Source: Sphingomonas sp. CFBP 13720 | GTDB lineage: Bacteria; Pseudomonadota; Alphaproteobacteria; Sphingomonadales; Sphingomonadaceae | Assembly (NCBI RefSeq): GCF_014842075.1 | Contig: NZ_JACYVA010000003.1 | Location: forward strand, 124,001 to 188,000 | Direction: 5' to 3' | Length of the DNA stretch: 64,000 bases | Part shown: one piece after another, positions 8,641 to 17,940 of the stretch | Position numbering within the stretch: position 1 is the first letter of the stretch | How the letters are laid out: each line of letters starts with the position of its first letter | Translations under genes and position numbers: made by a program | The notes under the pieces: generated by a model | Seen by the model: the letters and a program-made list of their open reading frames with translations, nothing else | The model's database searches: none | Told to the model about the DNA's origin: nothing

Positions 8641-9650
8641 GCGACGATTTCGACGATTTCCTGCTGCCCGATCCGCCGATGGCGGATCTTCCCGAAGGCG
8701 ACCTGAACCAGGCGGGCATCGACGCGCTGTTCGGCGATGTCGGCGGTCCGGCCCGCCCGCGTGTCGGGTTGAAGGCCGTGATCGAATCCGACGTCACCAG
8801 CTATGAACGGCTGCCGATGCTGGAGGTGGTGTACGACCGGATGGTCCGCACCTTTGCCACGTCGATGCGCAACCTGACGTCCGACGCGATCGACGTGAGC
8901 ATCGACGAGGTCAGCTCGATCCGGTTCGGCGACTTCATCAACCGCGTGGCGCTGCCCGCGATGATCGGTGTGTTCCGGGTCGATGAATGGCGCAATTACG
9001 GCCTGATCACGGTCGATTCCGCGCTGATCTATTCGGTGGTCGACGCCCTGCTGGGCGGTCGCCGCAGCCAGTCGCGCACGATGATCGACGGCCGCGCCTT
9101 CACTGGGATCGAGGTCGGGCTGGTATCGCGCATGATCGAACTGGCGCTGGCCGATCTGGGCGCGGCGATGCAGCCGATCGCCCCGGCGACGATGCAGCTG
9201 GAGCGGATCGAAACCAGCCCGCGGTTCGCATCGATCGCGGGTTCGACCAATATCTGCGCTGTCGCGACGTTGCGGGTCGACATGGACGGGCGCGGCGGAA
9301 CGTTCAGCGTGCTGCTGCCCTATGCCACGATCGAACCAGTCCGCTATCTGCTGGCACAGCGTTTCATGGGCGAAAAACAAGGCCCCGAAAACCTGTGGGG
9401 CGCGCATTTGGCGGCCGAGATCCACAAGACCGAGGTGTCGGCCGACGTCGTGCTCGGCGAAACTTCCCTGACGCTGGGCGCGACGCGCGCGCTGAGCGTC
9501 GGACAGACCATCACGCTGGGCCGGCGTCCCGAAACGCCGGTCGAGATTCACGTCGGCGGCATACCGCTGGCACGCGCGCATATCGGACAGCGTGGCGGCA
9601 ACGTCGCGGTACGGCTGTCCGGTGACATCGCACGGGGACCGATCGCATGA
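8637..9650 (+). CDS. fliM: Flagellar motor switch protein FliM
   Basis: The C-ring switch protein that receives CheY-P. The N-terminal CheY-binding peptide is visible as LNQAGIDALFGD (about residues 22-33). The central CheC-like domain follows (VVYDRMVRTFATSMRNLTSD, FINRVALPAMIGVFRVDEW). The C-terminal SpoA/FliN-like domain contains VGQTITLGRRPETPVEIHV. At 337 residues it is a normal length. It is translationally coupled at both ends by ATGA overlaps. Confidence 0.97.
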   Translation: MSDDFDDFLLPDPPMADLPEGDLNQAGIDALFGDVGGPARPRVGLKAVIESDVTSYERLPMLEVVYDRMVRTFATSMRNLTSDAIDVSIDEVSSIRFGDFINRVALPAMIGVFRVDEWRNYGLITVDSALIYSVVDALLGGRRSQSRTMIDGRAFTGIEVGLVSRMIELALADLGAAMQPIAPATMQLERIETSPRFASIAGSTNICAVATLRVDMDGRGGTFSVLLPYATIEPVRYLLAQRFMGEKQGPENLWGAHLAAEIHKTEVSADVVLGETSLTLGATRALSVGQTITLGRRPETPVEIHVGGIPLARAHIGQRGGNVAVRLSGDIARGPIA

Positions 9651-9985
9651 CCTTCGCAGTGATGACCAATCTCGTCACCATCCTGTTCTGTGCCGCCGTG
9701 CTGGTACAGAGCATGCGGATGATGCGTTCGCTGAAAGTGGTGCGACGCGAGGGGCTTGCCGAAGTCGCGGCGGTCGTCGACCGCGTGACCGGCGAGGCGC
9801 GGATGGTGTTGCAGGAATTGAAGGGTGCGCTCGCCGATTGCGAGGCGAGCGTACGCCAGATGGCCGATGGCAAGGCGATGGTCGACGAGCTGACGGTGAT
9901 GATCGGCATCGCCAACGCCTCCGCCGATCATATGACCGATGCCGCCAATGCTGCCCGGCGCGCACGGATGGAGGACATTCGCTGA
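9647..9985 (+). CDS. DUF6468-like flagellar-cluster membrane protein
   Basis: A 112-residue protein with one N-terminal hydrophobic segment (MTNLVTILFCAAVLVQSMRM). A long amphipathic helical region follows (about residues 25-112, with VVDRVTGEARMVLQELKGAL). It resembles the small DUF6468 proteins found beside fliM in alphaproteobacteria; that family name is from memory. Its function is unknown, but position and coupling to fliM (ATGA overlap) suggest a role at the flagellar base. Its stop overlaps the next start by one base. Confidence 0.7.
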   Translation: MTFAVMTNLVTILFCAAVLVQSMRMMRSLKVVRREGLAEVAAVVDRVTGEARMVLQELKGALADCEASVRQMADGKAMVDELTVMIGIANASADHMTDAANAARRARMEDIR

Positions 9986-10269
9986 TGGCCGGCCGGATAT
10001 CGCTATTGATGCTGACCGCCGGTGCGGCGGGTGCCGCGCTGATCGGCAATGCCATGGGACTCGCCGCCGCCGAACCGGCCGCGCCGGCCGGCGGGGCGCC
10101 GTCCGCGCCGCGCAGCCGGCTGGGCGTGGCGATCGCCGACGATCTTGGCGAACGCGACAAGGCCGCGGTACGCCGCGCCCGCGCGCTGGAACTGCGCGAG
10201 CAGGCGGTGCGCGCCGCGAACGCGATCGCCAGGTTGCCAAGCGCGCGACGGCCGCGATCACCGAACTGA
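9985..10269 (+). CDS. Short MotE-like helical protein, possibly frameshifted
   Basis: Ninety-four residues with a signal/anchor-like N-terminus (ISLLMLTAGAAGAALIGNAM), a Pro/Ala linker and a charged helix (ERDKAAVRRARALELREQ). This is the shape of MotE-type flagellar stator chaperones, but the usual C-terminal part is lacking. The frame ends abruptly in an Arg/Pro-rich tail. In the next frame the helix-like sequence continues (VAKRATAAITELTQRSPR) to a stop at 10337, so one missing base near 10230 would explain the break. It could be a real short form, a decayed gene or a sequencing error. It is last in the fliL unit. Confidence 0.55.
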   Translation: MAGRISLLMLTAGAAGAALIGNAMGLAAAEPAAPAGGAPSAPRSRLGVAIADDLGERDKAAVRRARALELREQAVRAANAIARLPSARRPRSPN

Positions 10270-10416
10270 CGCAGCGCAGCCCGCGATTCGCGGCGGCACG
10301 CGCGACCGCCAAATCGCGTACCTGCACCCCTGCCTGATACGATTAACGAAAGATTTCCGTTTACGCCCGATTCTGTCTGAATCCTTCCTATAGTGGATCA
10401 GGACAAGGAGGATCGG

Positions 10417-10878
10417 ATGATGTTGGACTTGGTGGTGCACCGCGATCGGTTGTTGCCGGATATCGCGATGGCGGTCGGCGATCTCGCAATCCTCGCCGAT
10501 GGCGTGTTGATGGGCACCGATGCACCGCTGATGACGATCGCGCTGGACCCGGCGCGTTGCTGGCCCGTGTCGTTGTGGAACGACCGGCTGTCGGCTTGCG
10601 CGCATCGCACCGCCACGATGCATGCCGCACCGATGTTCGCGCCGGCACTGGCCGCGCTTCGTGCCGCCGCGATCGATCTGACCGATAGCCTGACGGTGCA
10701 TGGCACCGAGGTCGCCCGTTCGGTCATCACCGACGGCACCGGGCTGGTGCTGATCGACGGTCCGGTCGGCAACGATCCGTCATGGCTGATCGATGTCGCG
10801 TCCGATGCCGGGACCACCGTACTCCTGCGGTTCGCGCCCGGTTCGGTGCTGGCGCAGCTGTTCGATCCGGCTCCGTAA
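10417..10878 (+). CDS. Conserved-looking hypothetical protein
   Basis: I do not recognise this 153-residue protein. A strong AAGGAGG at 10404-10410 places the start at the ATG at 10417. There is no signal peptide or membrane span. The sequence is alpha/beta-like, with two beta-rich Asp/Gly segments (AVGDLAILADGVLMGTDAP and SVITDGTGLVLIDGPVGND). Base composition and codon use match the neighbours. It stands alone between the flagellar unit and the XRE-type regulator, with about 150 bases upstream and 74 downstream. Confidence 0.6.
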   Translation: MMLDLVVHRDRLLPDIAMAVGDLAILADGVLMGTDAPLMTIALDPARCWPVSLWNDRLSACAHRTATMHAAPMFAPALAALRAAAIDLTDSLTVHGTEVARSVITDGTGLVLIDGPVGNDPSWLIDVASDAGTTVLLRFAPGSVLAQLFDPAP

Positions 10879-10952
10879 ACTGCGCACGTTACAACGACGT
10901 CATTTTTCGATAAGGTTTTGAATGGATCGCGGCCTTCGGCTAGGTCGTCGCC

Positions 10953-12134
10953 GTGCAGTCTCTAGCCGATCAGGAACCCGAATTGTCGAAGACGACGTGG
11001 CGGCGAAAGGCCCGTAGCGCTCCCGACACGCCACAGCCCGCCGGGACGGACCGGAGAACGGTCGTCGCGGATCGCTATCGCACGATCCTGTTTCCCAACC
11101 GGATTCGCGAACAGCGGATCCGGCATGCCCAGCCGACGCTGCTTTCCTTCGCCGCGGCGATGCCCGACATTCCCTATATCCGGTTGTCGAAGATCGAACG
11201 CGGCGAAGTCTTCGCGCGCGCGGATGAACTGGCGCGGATCGCCGCTGCGATCGGAGTGACGCCGGCCGACCTGCTGATCGATGTCGACGCGCCCGATTTC
11301 GATATCGCGCAATGGTTCGCACCGTTCGCCGACGGCGTCATGCTGGATGACGACGACGAAGCGCGCATGGCGGTGCTGCTGGCGGCAGCGACGCGGCAGC
11401 TTCGCGCCACCGACCCGACGCTGCGTCCCGCGACGATCGAGGCGGACTATGGCATCGCACCGGTGGTGCTGTCGCGGATCGAGAATGCGCAGAAAGGGCT
11501 GCTGCGCTGGAACGCGCAGACGATGGAGGCGATCGTCCGGCTGTTCGGGGTCGACAGCGAAGCCGCATTGCGCACCAAGCTGGAAACAATGGCGCAGGAT
11601 GGCACGCTGGCGCCGTTCCTCGACGGTATCGCCAGCGCGGAAGACCGGGCGGATCGCACACGCCGCCGGATCGCGGCGTTGCGGATCGAACTAGCAGGCG
11701 ACATGCCGCGCCGAGTACCGCCGGGACCGCGTGCGACACCCGACGATTCGCCGCGCGGCGATGCCGTCGGCGGACGGCTGGTGCCGCTGTACGGCCTGCC
11801 GCTGGCCGATGGGCTGCTGTCGATGGTGCCGGTCGGCGGGCGGGTCGAGGCACCGGCGATCGCCGGCCCCCGCGCCTTCGCGTTGCGGGTGTGCCGTCAG
11901 GCGATCGGCCCCGGCCTGCCCGGACAGGCGACCGTCATCGTCGATCCCGACCGGTATCCGCAAGCGGGAGGACTGGCGTTGGTCCGCGACGGGGAAGGAC
12001 ACCGCATCATGGCGGTCGTCACCGAACGGGACGGGACGATGAAGGGATTCACCCTGACCCCGGCGCGGGAAATCGACCTTGGCCCCCTGCCCCCGGCCGA
12101 TCTCGCCGCGATCGTCGCCGCCCTGTATCTCTAG
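10953..12134 (+). CDS. XRE-family regulator with two HTH-like segments and an S24-like C-terminus
   Basis: A 393-residue cytoplasmic regulator starting at GTG 10953. The first Cro/CI-type helix-turn-helix is at about residues 52-105 (IRLSKIERGEVFARADELAR, then AAAIGVTPADLL). A second HTH-like segment is at about 160-198 (PVVLSRIENAQKGLLRWNAQ). A Pro-rich linker leads to a beta-rich domain (about 275-393) with GGRVEAPAI and LPGQATVIVDPDRYPQAGGL, which recalls the LexA/S24 fold. I cannot identify the Ser-Lys dyad, so self-cleavage is not supported. The target is unknown; it could act on the adjacent efflux operon 72 bases downstream. Confidence 0.72.
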   Translation: MQSLADQEPELSKTTWRRKARSAPDTPQPAGTDRRTVVADRYRTILFPNRIREQRIRHAQPTLLSFAAAMPDIPYIRLSKIERGEVFARADELARIAAAIGVTPADLLIDVDAPDFDIAQWFAPFADGVMLDDDDEARMAVLLAAATRQLRATDPTLRPATIEADYGIAPVVLSRIENAQKGLLRWNAQTMEAIVRLFGVDSEAALRTKLETMAQDGTLAPFLDGIASAEDRADRTRRRIAALRIELAGDMPRRVPPGPRATPDDSPRGDAVGGRLVPLYGLPLADGLLSMVPVGGRVEAPAIAGPRAFALRVCRQAIGPGLPGQATVIVDPDRYPQAGGLALVRDGEGHRIMAVVTERDGTMKGFTLTPAREIDLGPLPPADLAAIVAALYL

Positions 12135-12206
12135 CGCGATCCGCCGCGACAAGTTGCGACAGTTTTAGGACTGGACGCGAGGCAAGACTACACATATCGT
12201 TTATCG

Positions 12207-13691
12207 ATGATCCGTCGATCCCTTCCGATCGCCCTCGTTCTGTTCACGGGCGCGTGTACCACCGGTCCCGCCTATCGCGCGCCGGTGGCGGTGCAACTGG
12301 GCGTGCCAGACGGCTGGTCGGTGGGAACGCCGGGGGCGACGCGCGCGGACCTGTCGCGCTGGTGGGCACGGTTCGACGATCCGATGCTGACCCGTCTGAT
12401 CGACGAAGGCGCGGGCACGAACCTCGACGTGGGACAGGCGGTCGCACGGCTTCGGCAGGCCCGCGAACAACTGGTGCAGAGCCGCGCCGCGCTGTTCCCG
12501 CAGCTGTCGGCGTCGGGCAGCTATTCGCGGCTGGAGGTACTGCGCGGCGGCGGAGGGACCACCACCCTGCCCGACGGGACGATCGTCCAGCGCAGCGTCG
12601 GTGCGTCGAACAGCTTTTCGGTCGGCGGCGACGCCAGTTACCAGACCGACCTGTTCGGCGGTGTCCGCAGTAGCATCGCCGCGTCGCGCGCGACACTGGA
12701 GGCGACGCAGTACGATTACGCCACCGTGCTGTTGAGCGTGCAGTCGGAAATCGCGCGTAATTACCTGACCGCGCGGCTGGCGCAGGCGCAACTGGCCAAT
12801 GCTCGCGCGTCGATCGCGTTGCAGGACGACAATCTGGAAATAGCCGGGTTCCGGGTACAGGCGGGCCTCGTATCGTCTCTGGACGTCGAGCAGGCGCGCA
12901 CCGCGCGCGCCCAGACCGCCGCGCAGTTGCCGCAGATCGAACAGACCTATGCCGCCGCCGTCGCGCGGCTGGGCGTGCTGACCGGACGTGCGCCGGGCGC
13001 GCTGCGTGCCGACATGGCGGCGAACGGCGCGATACCGCAGGGCGATACGCGGATCGGCACCGGCATTCCCGCCGACACATTGCGGTCGCGCCCCGACATC
13101 CTGTCGGCGGAACGACAGCTCGCGGCGGCCACGGCGCAGATCGGCGTGGCGACGGCACAGCTATATCCCGCGCTGGCGCTAGGCGGATCGATCGATACCA
13201 ACGCCACGTCGTTCGCGGCGCTGACCGATATCGTCAACGGCCGGCTGTTCGCACAGGTCGCACAGACGATCTTCGACGGCGGGCGGTTGCGGGCGCAGGT
13301 GCGCAGCCAGCGCGCCGCCGCCGATGCCGCATTCCTGAATTACCGGCAAACGGTGCTGACCGCGCTGGAGGATGTGGAGAACGCGATCATCGCGATGGAT
13401 ACCGCGACGGCGCGCGAGCGTGAGTTCGGGATTGCAGCGGAGGCGGCGCGCAACTTCGCGTTGCTGTCGCGGCTGCAATACCGGTCGGGCCTGACCGACT
13501 TCACCACGTTGAACCAGGCGGAGGCATCGCTGTTGTCGGCGCAGAACGGCGTAGTGCAGGCGCGCGCCGACCGGGCGTCCGCGCTGGTGCAGTTGATGAC
13601 CGCACTGGGCGGTGGCTGGGACGCGACCACGCTTCCCGATCCCGCCACCGCCCCCGTTCCCGACCGATCCGTTTACGCCAAGGACCGCTGA
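12207..13691 (+). CDS. TolC-like (NodT-family) outer-membrane efflux lipoprotein
   Basis: The outer-membrane channel of a tripartite pump. It has a lipoprotein signal with lipobox FTGAC (Cys about residue 17). The two OEP repeats contain WWARFDDPMLTRLIDEGAG and the paired helical stretches NLDVGQAVARLRQAREQLVQ and LDVEQARTARAQTAAQLPQI. The 494 residues fit the family. The conserved TLRSRPDILSAERQLAAA segment is the usual mid-protein signature. The stop shares a base with the adaptor start, so this is the first gene of a four-gene pump operon. Confidence 0.94.
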   Translation: MIRRSLPIALVLFTGACTTGPAYRAPVAVQLGVPDGWSVGTPGATRADLSRWWARFDDPMLTRLIDEGAGTNLDVGQAVARLRQAREQLVQSRAALFPQLSASGSYSRLEVLRGGGGTTTLPDGTIVQRSVGASNSFSVGGDASYQTDLFGGVRSSIAASRATLEATQYDYATVLLSVQSEIARNYLTARLAQAQLANARASIALQDDNLEIAGFRVQAGLVSSLDVEQARTARAQTAAQLPQIEQTYAAAVARLGVLTGRAPGALRADMAANGAIPQGDTRIGTGIPADTLRSRPDILSAERQLAAATAQIGVATAQLYPALALGGSIDTNATSFAALTDIVNGRLFAQVAQTIFDGGRLRAQVRSQRAAADAAFLNYRQTVLTALEDVENAIIAMDTATAREREFGIAAEAARNFALLSRLQYRSGLTDFTTLNQAEASLLSAQNGVVQARADRASALVQLMTALGGGWDATTLPDPATAPVPDRSVYAKDR

Positions 13692-15038
13692 TGGCCGAGC
13701 CGACCACCCCCGATCTCGACCAGTTTCTGGGCGTCAAACAGCGTCCGCGCTGGCGGCGCTGGCTGAAATGGGCGCTGATCGCGCTGGGCGTGGTCTTGCT
13801 GGCGCTGGCGCTGCGCAGTTGCGTCAAGGGAGACGCAGCGGTGCAATATGCGTCCGAACCGGTGCGGCAGGGGCCGTTGACCGTCACCGTGTCCGCCACC
13901 GGCAAGCTGGCACCGACCAATCAGGTCGAGGTCGGGTCGCAATTGTCAGGGCTGGTCACGCAGGTCGTGGCCGACGTCAACGACCGGGTGGTCAAGGGCC
14001 AGCCGCTGGCGCTGATCGATCCCGAACAGCTCGACGACGCGATCCGTTCGGGACAGGCGCAGGTGAATGCCAATCAGGCACAGATCGCGACCGCACAGGC
14101 GACGCTCAGCGAAGCGCGCGCGCAGTTGCAGCGGCTGGAGGAAGTCCGCCGCCTGTCGGGCGGGCGGGTGCCGTCGGCGACCGAGTTGCAGACGCAACAG
14201 GCGGCGGTGCAGCGCGCGGTTGCGGGCGTCCGCGCGGCGCAGGCCAATGTCGAGGCGTCGCGCGCGCAGCTGAACAGCAGCCAGACGCAACGCTATCGCG
14301 CGATCATCCGGTCGCCGGTCAACGGCGTGGTGCTGGCGCGGCAGGTCGAGCCGGGACAGACGGTCGCGGCATCGTTCAACACCCCGACGCTGTTCGTCAT
14401 CGCCGAAGACCTGTCGGCGATGAAACTGGAAGTCGCGATCGACGAAGCCGATGTCGGGCAGGTCCAGAACGGCCAGCGCGCCGACTTCACCGTCGATGCG
14501 TTTCCGGGCGAGACGTTTCCGGCGAAGATCACGCGGGTCGATCTGGGATCGAACCTGTCGTCGCAGACGTCGTCGACCACTACGACCACCACGACGACCG
14601 GGCAGGTCGTATCCTATGCCGCGACATTGTCGGTGCAGAACCCGCAGTTGAAGCTGCGCCCGGGCATGACCGCGACCGCCGAGATCGTCACGCTGGAACG
14701 GCCGAGCGCGCTGCTGATCCCCAATGCCGCGCTGCGGTTCCGTCCGCCCGCCGATACGACGGCATCGGGCGGCGGTATCGCCGGGGCGTTCGGTCCCCCA
14801 CGCCGCAACCGTGGCGCGGGCAAGAGCGCGACGATCGCGCGCGGCGCGCAACAGACGGTGTATATCGTCGGGGCGGACGGCAAGCCCAGCCCGGTGCAGG
14901 TTACCACCGGCAACAGCAACGGATCGTTGACCGAAGTCACCGGCGGCGGGCTGAAGGCCGGAATGAAGATCATCACCGCGCAACTGGCGAACGAGAACAG
15001 CAAGGCCGGCGCGACCAAGGCCGGCGGCGGCGGGCCAC

Positions 15039-15049
<11 letters not shown>
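13691..15049 (+). CDS. MacA-like periplasmic adaptor (membrane fusion protein)
   Basis: Links the inner-membrane ABC transporter to the outer-membrane channel. The 452 residues have an N-terminal anchor (about 19-38, WALIALGVVLLALALRSC). The lipoyl half-motifs are LSGLVTQVVADVNDRVVKGQ and RSPVNGVVLARQVEPGQTV. They flank a long alpha-helical hairpin (about 115-205), followed by beta-barrel and membrane-proximal domains. An unusual run of eight Thr within SSTTTTTTTTGQ (about residues 296-307) replaces the normal short loop. The gene is coupled to its neighbours at both ends. Confidence 0.93.
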
Positions 15050-15761
<712 letters not shown>

Positions 15762-15782
15762 GGCTGTTGCCGGTCCGCCAAC

Positions 15783-15905
15783 TCCGTTCGGTTCGAGCAG
15801 CTTCGAGCGCAGTCGAGAAGCGTCCGTCGAGAACGCCCGCCCGGTGGAACGCCGTTCTCGATACGCGCTCTCGACTACGCTCGATCGCTACTCGAACCGA
15901 ACGGA
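15783..15905. repeat. 53-bp imperfect inverted repeat inside the efflux operon
   Basis: Left arm 15783-15835 and right arm 15853-15905 are complementary at roughly 85 percent of positions, with one compensating one-base gap in each. A 17-base loop separates them. The outer 15 bases of the arms (TCCGTTCGGTTCGAG) match exactly. Transcribed, this would fold into a long hairpin between the ATPase stop (15761) and the permease start (15937). It contains no coding sequence and looks like a miniature palindromic element rather than a terminator, since no U-run follows. Confidence 0.85.
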
Positions 15906-15936
15906 CATGGTTTGGCGGGAAAACAAGGGCGGTTTC

Positions 15937-17145
15937 ATGCTAGGCACCACCTTCCTTCTCGCGATCCGGTCGATCCTGCGGCACAAGCTGCGGTCGTTCC
16001 TGACCACGCTGGGCATCATCATCGGCGTGGCGTCGGTAGTGGCGATCAGCACGCTGGGACAGGCGACGACCAGCGCGGTGCAATCGAACATCGCCAGTCT
16101 TGGCAGCAACATCCTGCAGGTGCGGCCCGGGCAGGGTTTCGGTCGAGGCGGCGGCGGGCCGCGTCCGCCCGATTTCGACGAAAGCGACGTCGATGCGATC
16201 CGCGGCCAGATCGCGGGCGTCACGGCGGTCGCGCCACAGGCACAGGCGGCGGCGACCGCGATCTTCAACGGTGCCAACTGGTCGACGACGATCAACGGCA
16301 CCACCAACGCCTATTTCACCGTCCAGCCATGGCCGCTGGTGTCAGGCCGCACCTTCACCCCGGCGGAAGAAGCGGCGGGCAAGTCGGTGTGCATCATCGG
16401 CAACACGGTGCGCACCAACCTGTTCGGCGGGGGCGACGCGGTGGGCGAACGGTTCCGCATAGGCAACGTCAGTTGCGACGTGATCGGCATCCTGAGCACG
16501 CGCGGACAGGCGGGGTTCGGCGGCGATCAGGACGACGTCGTCATCATGCCGATGAAGACGGTGCAACGCCGGTTCAGCGGCACGCGCGACATCAAGCTGA
16601 TGCTGGTCGGGGTGAACCCGGCCTATGACGGGGCGGCGGTGCAGGCGTCGCTGAGCCAGTTGCTGCGCGAACGGCGCGGCATCGCCGGCGGCAAGGAAGA
16701 CGACTTCAACATCTTCGACACCGCGCAGATCACCGCGACGATCACCAATACCACCACCCTGCTGACCACGATCGTGTCGGCGGTGGCGGCTATCAGCCTG
16801 CTGGTCGGCGGGATCGGCATCATGAACATCATGCTGGTATCGGTGACCGAACGCACGCGCGAGATCGGCATCCGGCTGGCGATCGGCGCAGTCGCGTCCG
16901 AAGTGCTGATGCAATTCCTGGTCGAGGCGGTGGCGCTATCGTGCCTTGGCGGGCTGATCGGCCTGCTGATCGCGCAGGCGGCGGTGTTCGGACTGGCGAA
17001 GGCGAGCGACCTGCCGTTCCTGTTCCTGCCGCAGGTCAATCTGATGGCGTTCGGGGTGTCCGCGTTGATCGGGGTCGTGTTCGGATATTTCCCGGCGCGG
17101 CGTGCCGCGTCGCTCAATCCGATCGATGCGCTGCGCCACGAATAG
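15937..17145 (+). CDS. MacB-type ABC transporter permease (FtsX-like)
   Basis: The inner-membrane permease of the pump, 402 residues. I choose the ATG at 15937 because AAGGGCGG lies just upstream. The open frame extends back into the palindrome, where it encodes Arg-rich junk. The first membrane segment (LRSFLTTLGIIIGVASVVAI) is followed by the MacB periplasmic domain (about 50-260). The FtsX triple span begins at TTIVSAVAAISLLVGGIGIM with the signature VTERTREIGIRLAIGA. It ends ARRAASLNPIDALRHE, the usual family C-terminus. It is the last gene of the operon. Confidence 0.95.
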   Translation: MLGTTFLLAIRSILRHKLRSFLTTLGIIIGVASVVAISTLGQATTSAVQSNIASLGSNILQVRPGQGFGRGGGGPRPPDFDESDVDAIRGQIAGVTAVAPQAQAAATAIFNGANWSTTINGTTNAYFTVQPWPLVSGRTFTPAEEAAGKSVCIIGNTVRTNLFGGGDAVGERFRIGNVSCDVIGILSTRGQAGFGGDQDDVVIMPMKTVQRRFSGTRDIKLMLVGVNPAYDGAAVQASLSQLLRERRGIAGGKEDDFNIFDTAQITATITNTTTLLTTIVSAVAAISLLVGGIGIMNIMLVSVTERTREIGIRLAIGAVASEVLMQFLVEAVALSCLGGLIGLLIAQAAVFGLAKASDLPFLFLPQVNLMAFGVSALIGVVFGYFPARRAASLNPIDALRHE

Positions 17146-17172
17146 CGCCAAAGGTCACAAAAGTCACACTCG
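17144..17172 (+). repeat. 29-base post-stop repeat, copy 1
   Basis: The segment beginning AGCGCCAAAGGTCAC at the stop codon of the permease gene recurs at 53483-53511 with one substitution. It contains GTCAC twice at 10-base spacing. Both copies lie directly after the stop of a rightward gene. Confidence 0.75.
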
Positions 17173-17298
17173 CACACTGTTGCGCGCCACACGCTATCCG
17201 GTCCGGCGCACCATGAACGGACGGGCGGAATCCCGGACGGAATGGACGATGGAAAGAGCGTGATCCCCGCATACGCGCTGGCCCGGATGTAGGAAAGT

Positions 17299-17940
17299 TC
17301 AGCCCGCCGTGGGCGCCCACCATGGCTCGGCGCGCGGCCGGGTGATGGCGTCGTGCGTTTCGGGCGACGCGGCGATGGCGCGCAGTTGCTCCAGATCCTC
17401 CGGCGTATCGATGTCGATCAGTTCGGCGGGGGCGGTGACGACATGGCGACCGGCGCGCACCAGATCGCGCGCGCCCGCGTCCCCTTCGAGCGATTCCAGA
17501 AAGTCGAAGCGGTTGCGCCCGAAGATCGCGGGCGGGCATGGCTTTATGCCGTCGCTGGACGCGACCACGGCGTCGTCGTCGCGCGCCGCGTCGAGCAGGC
17601 GATAGATATGCGCGGCGGTGATGCGCGGCATGTCGGCCAGCGCGAACAGCACCGCGCGTGTGCCCGCCGCCCGTGCCGCCCGCAGCCCCAGCTTCACCGA
17701 CAGCGACATGCCCGCCGCCGGGTCTTCGTTGACGATCACGTCGAAGCCGCGCGACGCGAAATCCAGTTTCGTGCCATCGATCACCGCGATGCGGTGGCGG
17801 AACGGTACGTCCTCCAATGCGGTCACGACATGATAGGCGACCGGCTTGTGCAGAAATTCCTGCGCCAGCTTGTCCGCATCACCGAAGCGACGCGAACGGC
17901 CCGCCGCCAGCAGGATCAGGGTGGTTTCTTCAGCGAGCAT
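17299..17940 (-). CDS. MobA/MocA-like nucleotidyltransferase
   Basis: A 213-residue GT-A-fold transferase, probably acting in molybdenum-cofactor maturation (CTP to molybdopterin) together with the neighbouring XdhC. The N-terminal nucleotide-binding motif is LLAAGRSRRFGDADKL (about residues 9-24). VNEDPAAGMSLSVKLGLRAA and FALADMPRITAAHIYRLL match the family. The C-terminus extends into a Pro/Trp-rich tail. It overlaps the xdhC-like gene upstream by 11 bases, so the two are co-transcribed. The substrate is inferred from context. Confidence 0.85.
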   Translation of the reverse strand: MLAEETTLILLAAGRSRRFGDADKLAQEFLHKPVAYHVVTALEDVPFRHRIAVIDGTKLDFASRGFDVIVNEDPAAGMSLSVKLGLRAARAAGTRAVLFALADMPRITAAHIYRLLDAARDDDAVVASSDGIKPCPPAIFGRNRFDFLESLEGDAGARDLVRAGRHVVTAPAELIDIDTPEDLEQLRAIAASPETHDAITRPRAEPWWAPTAG

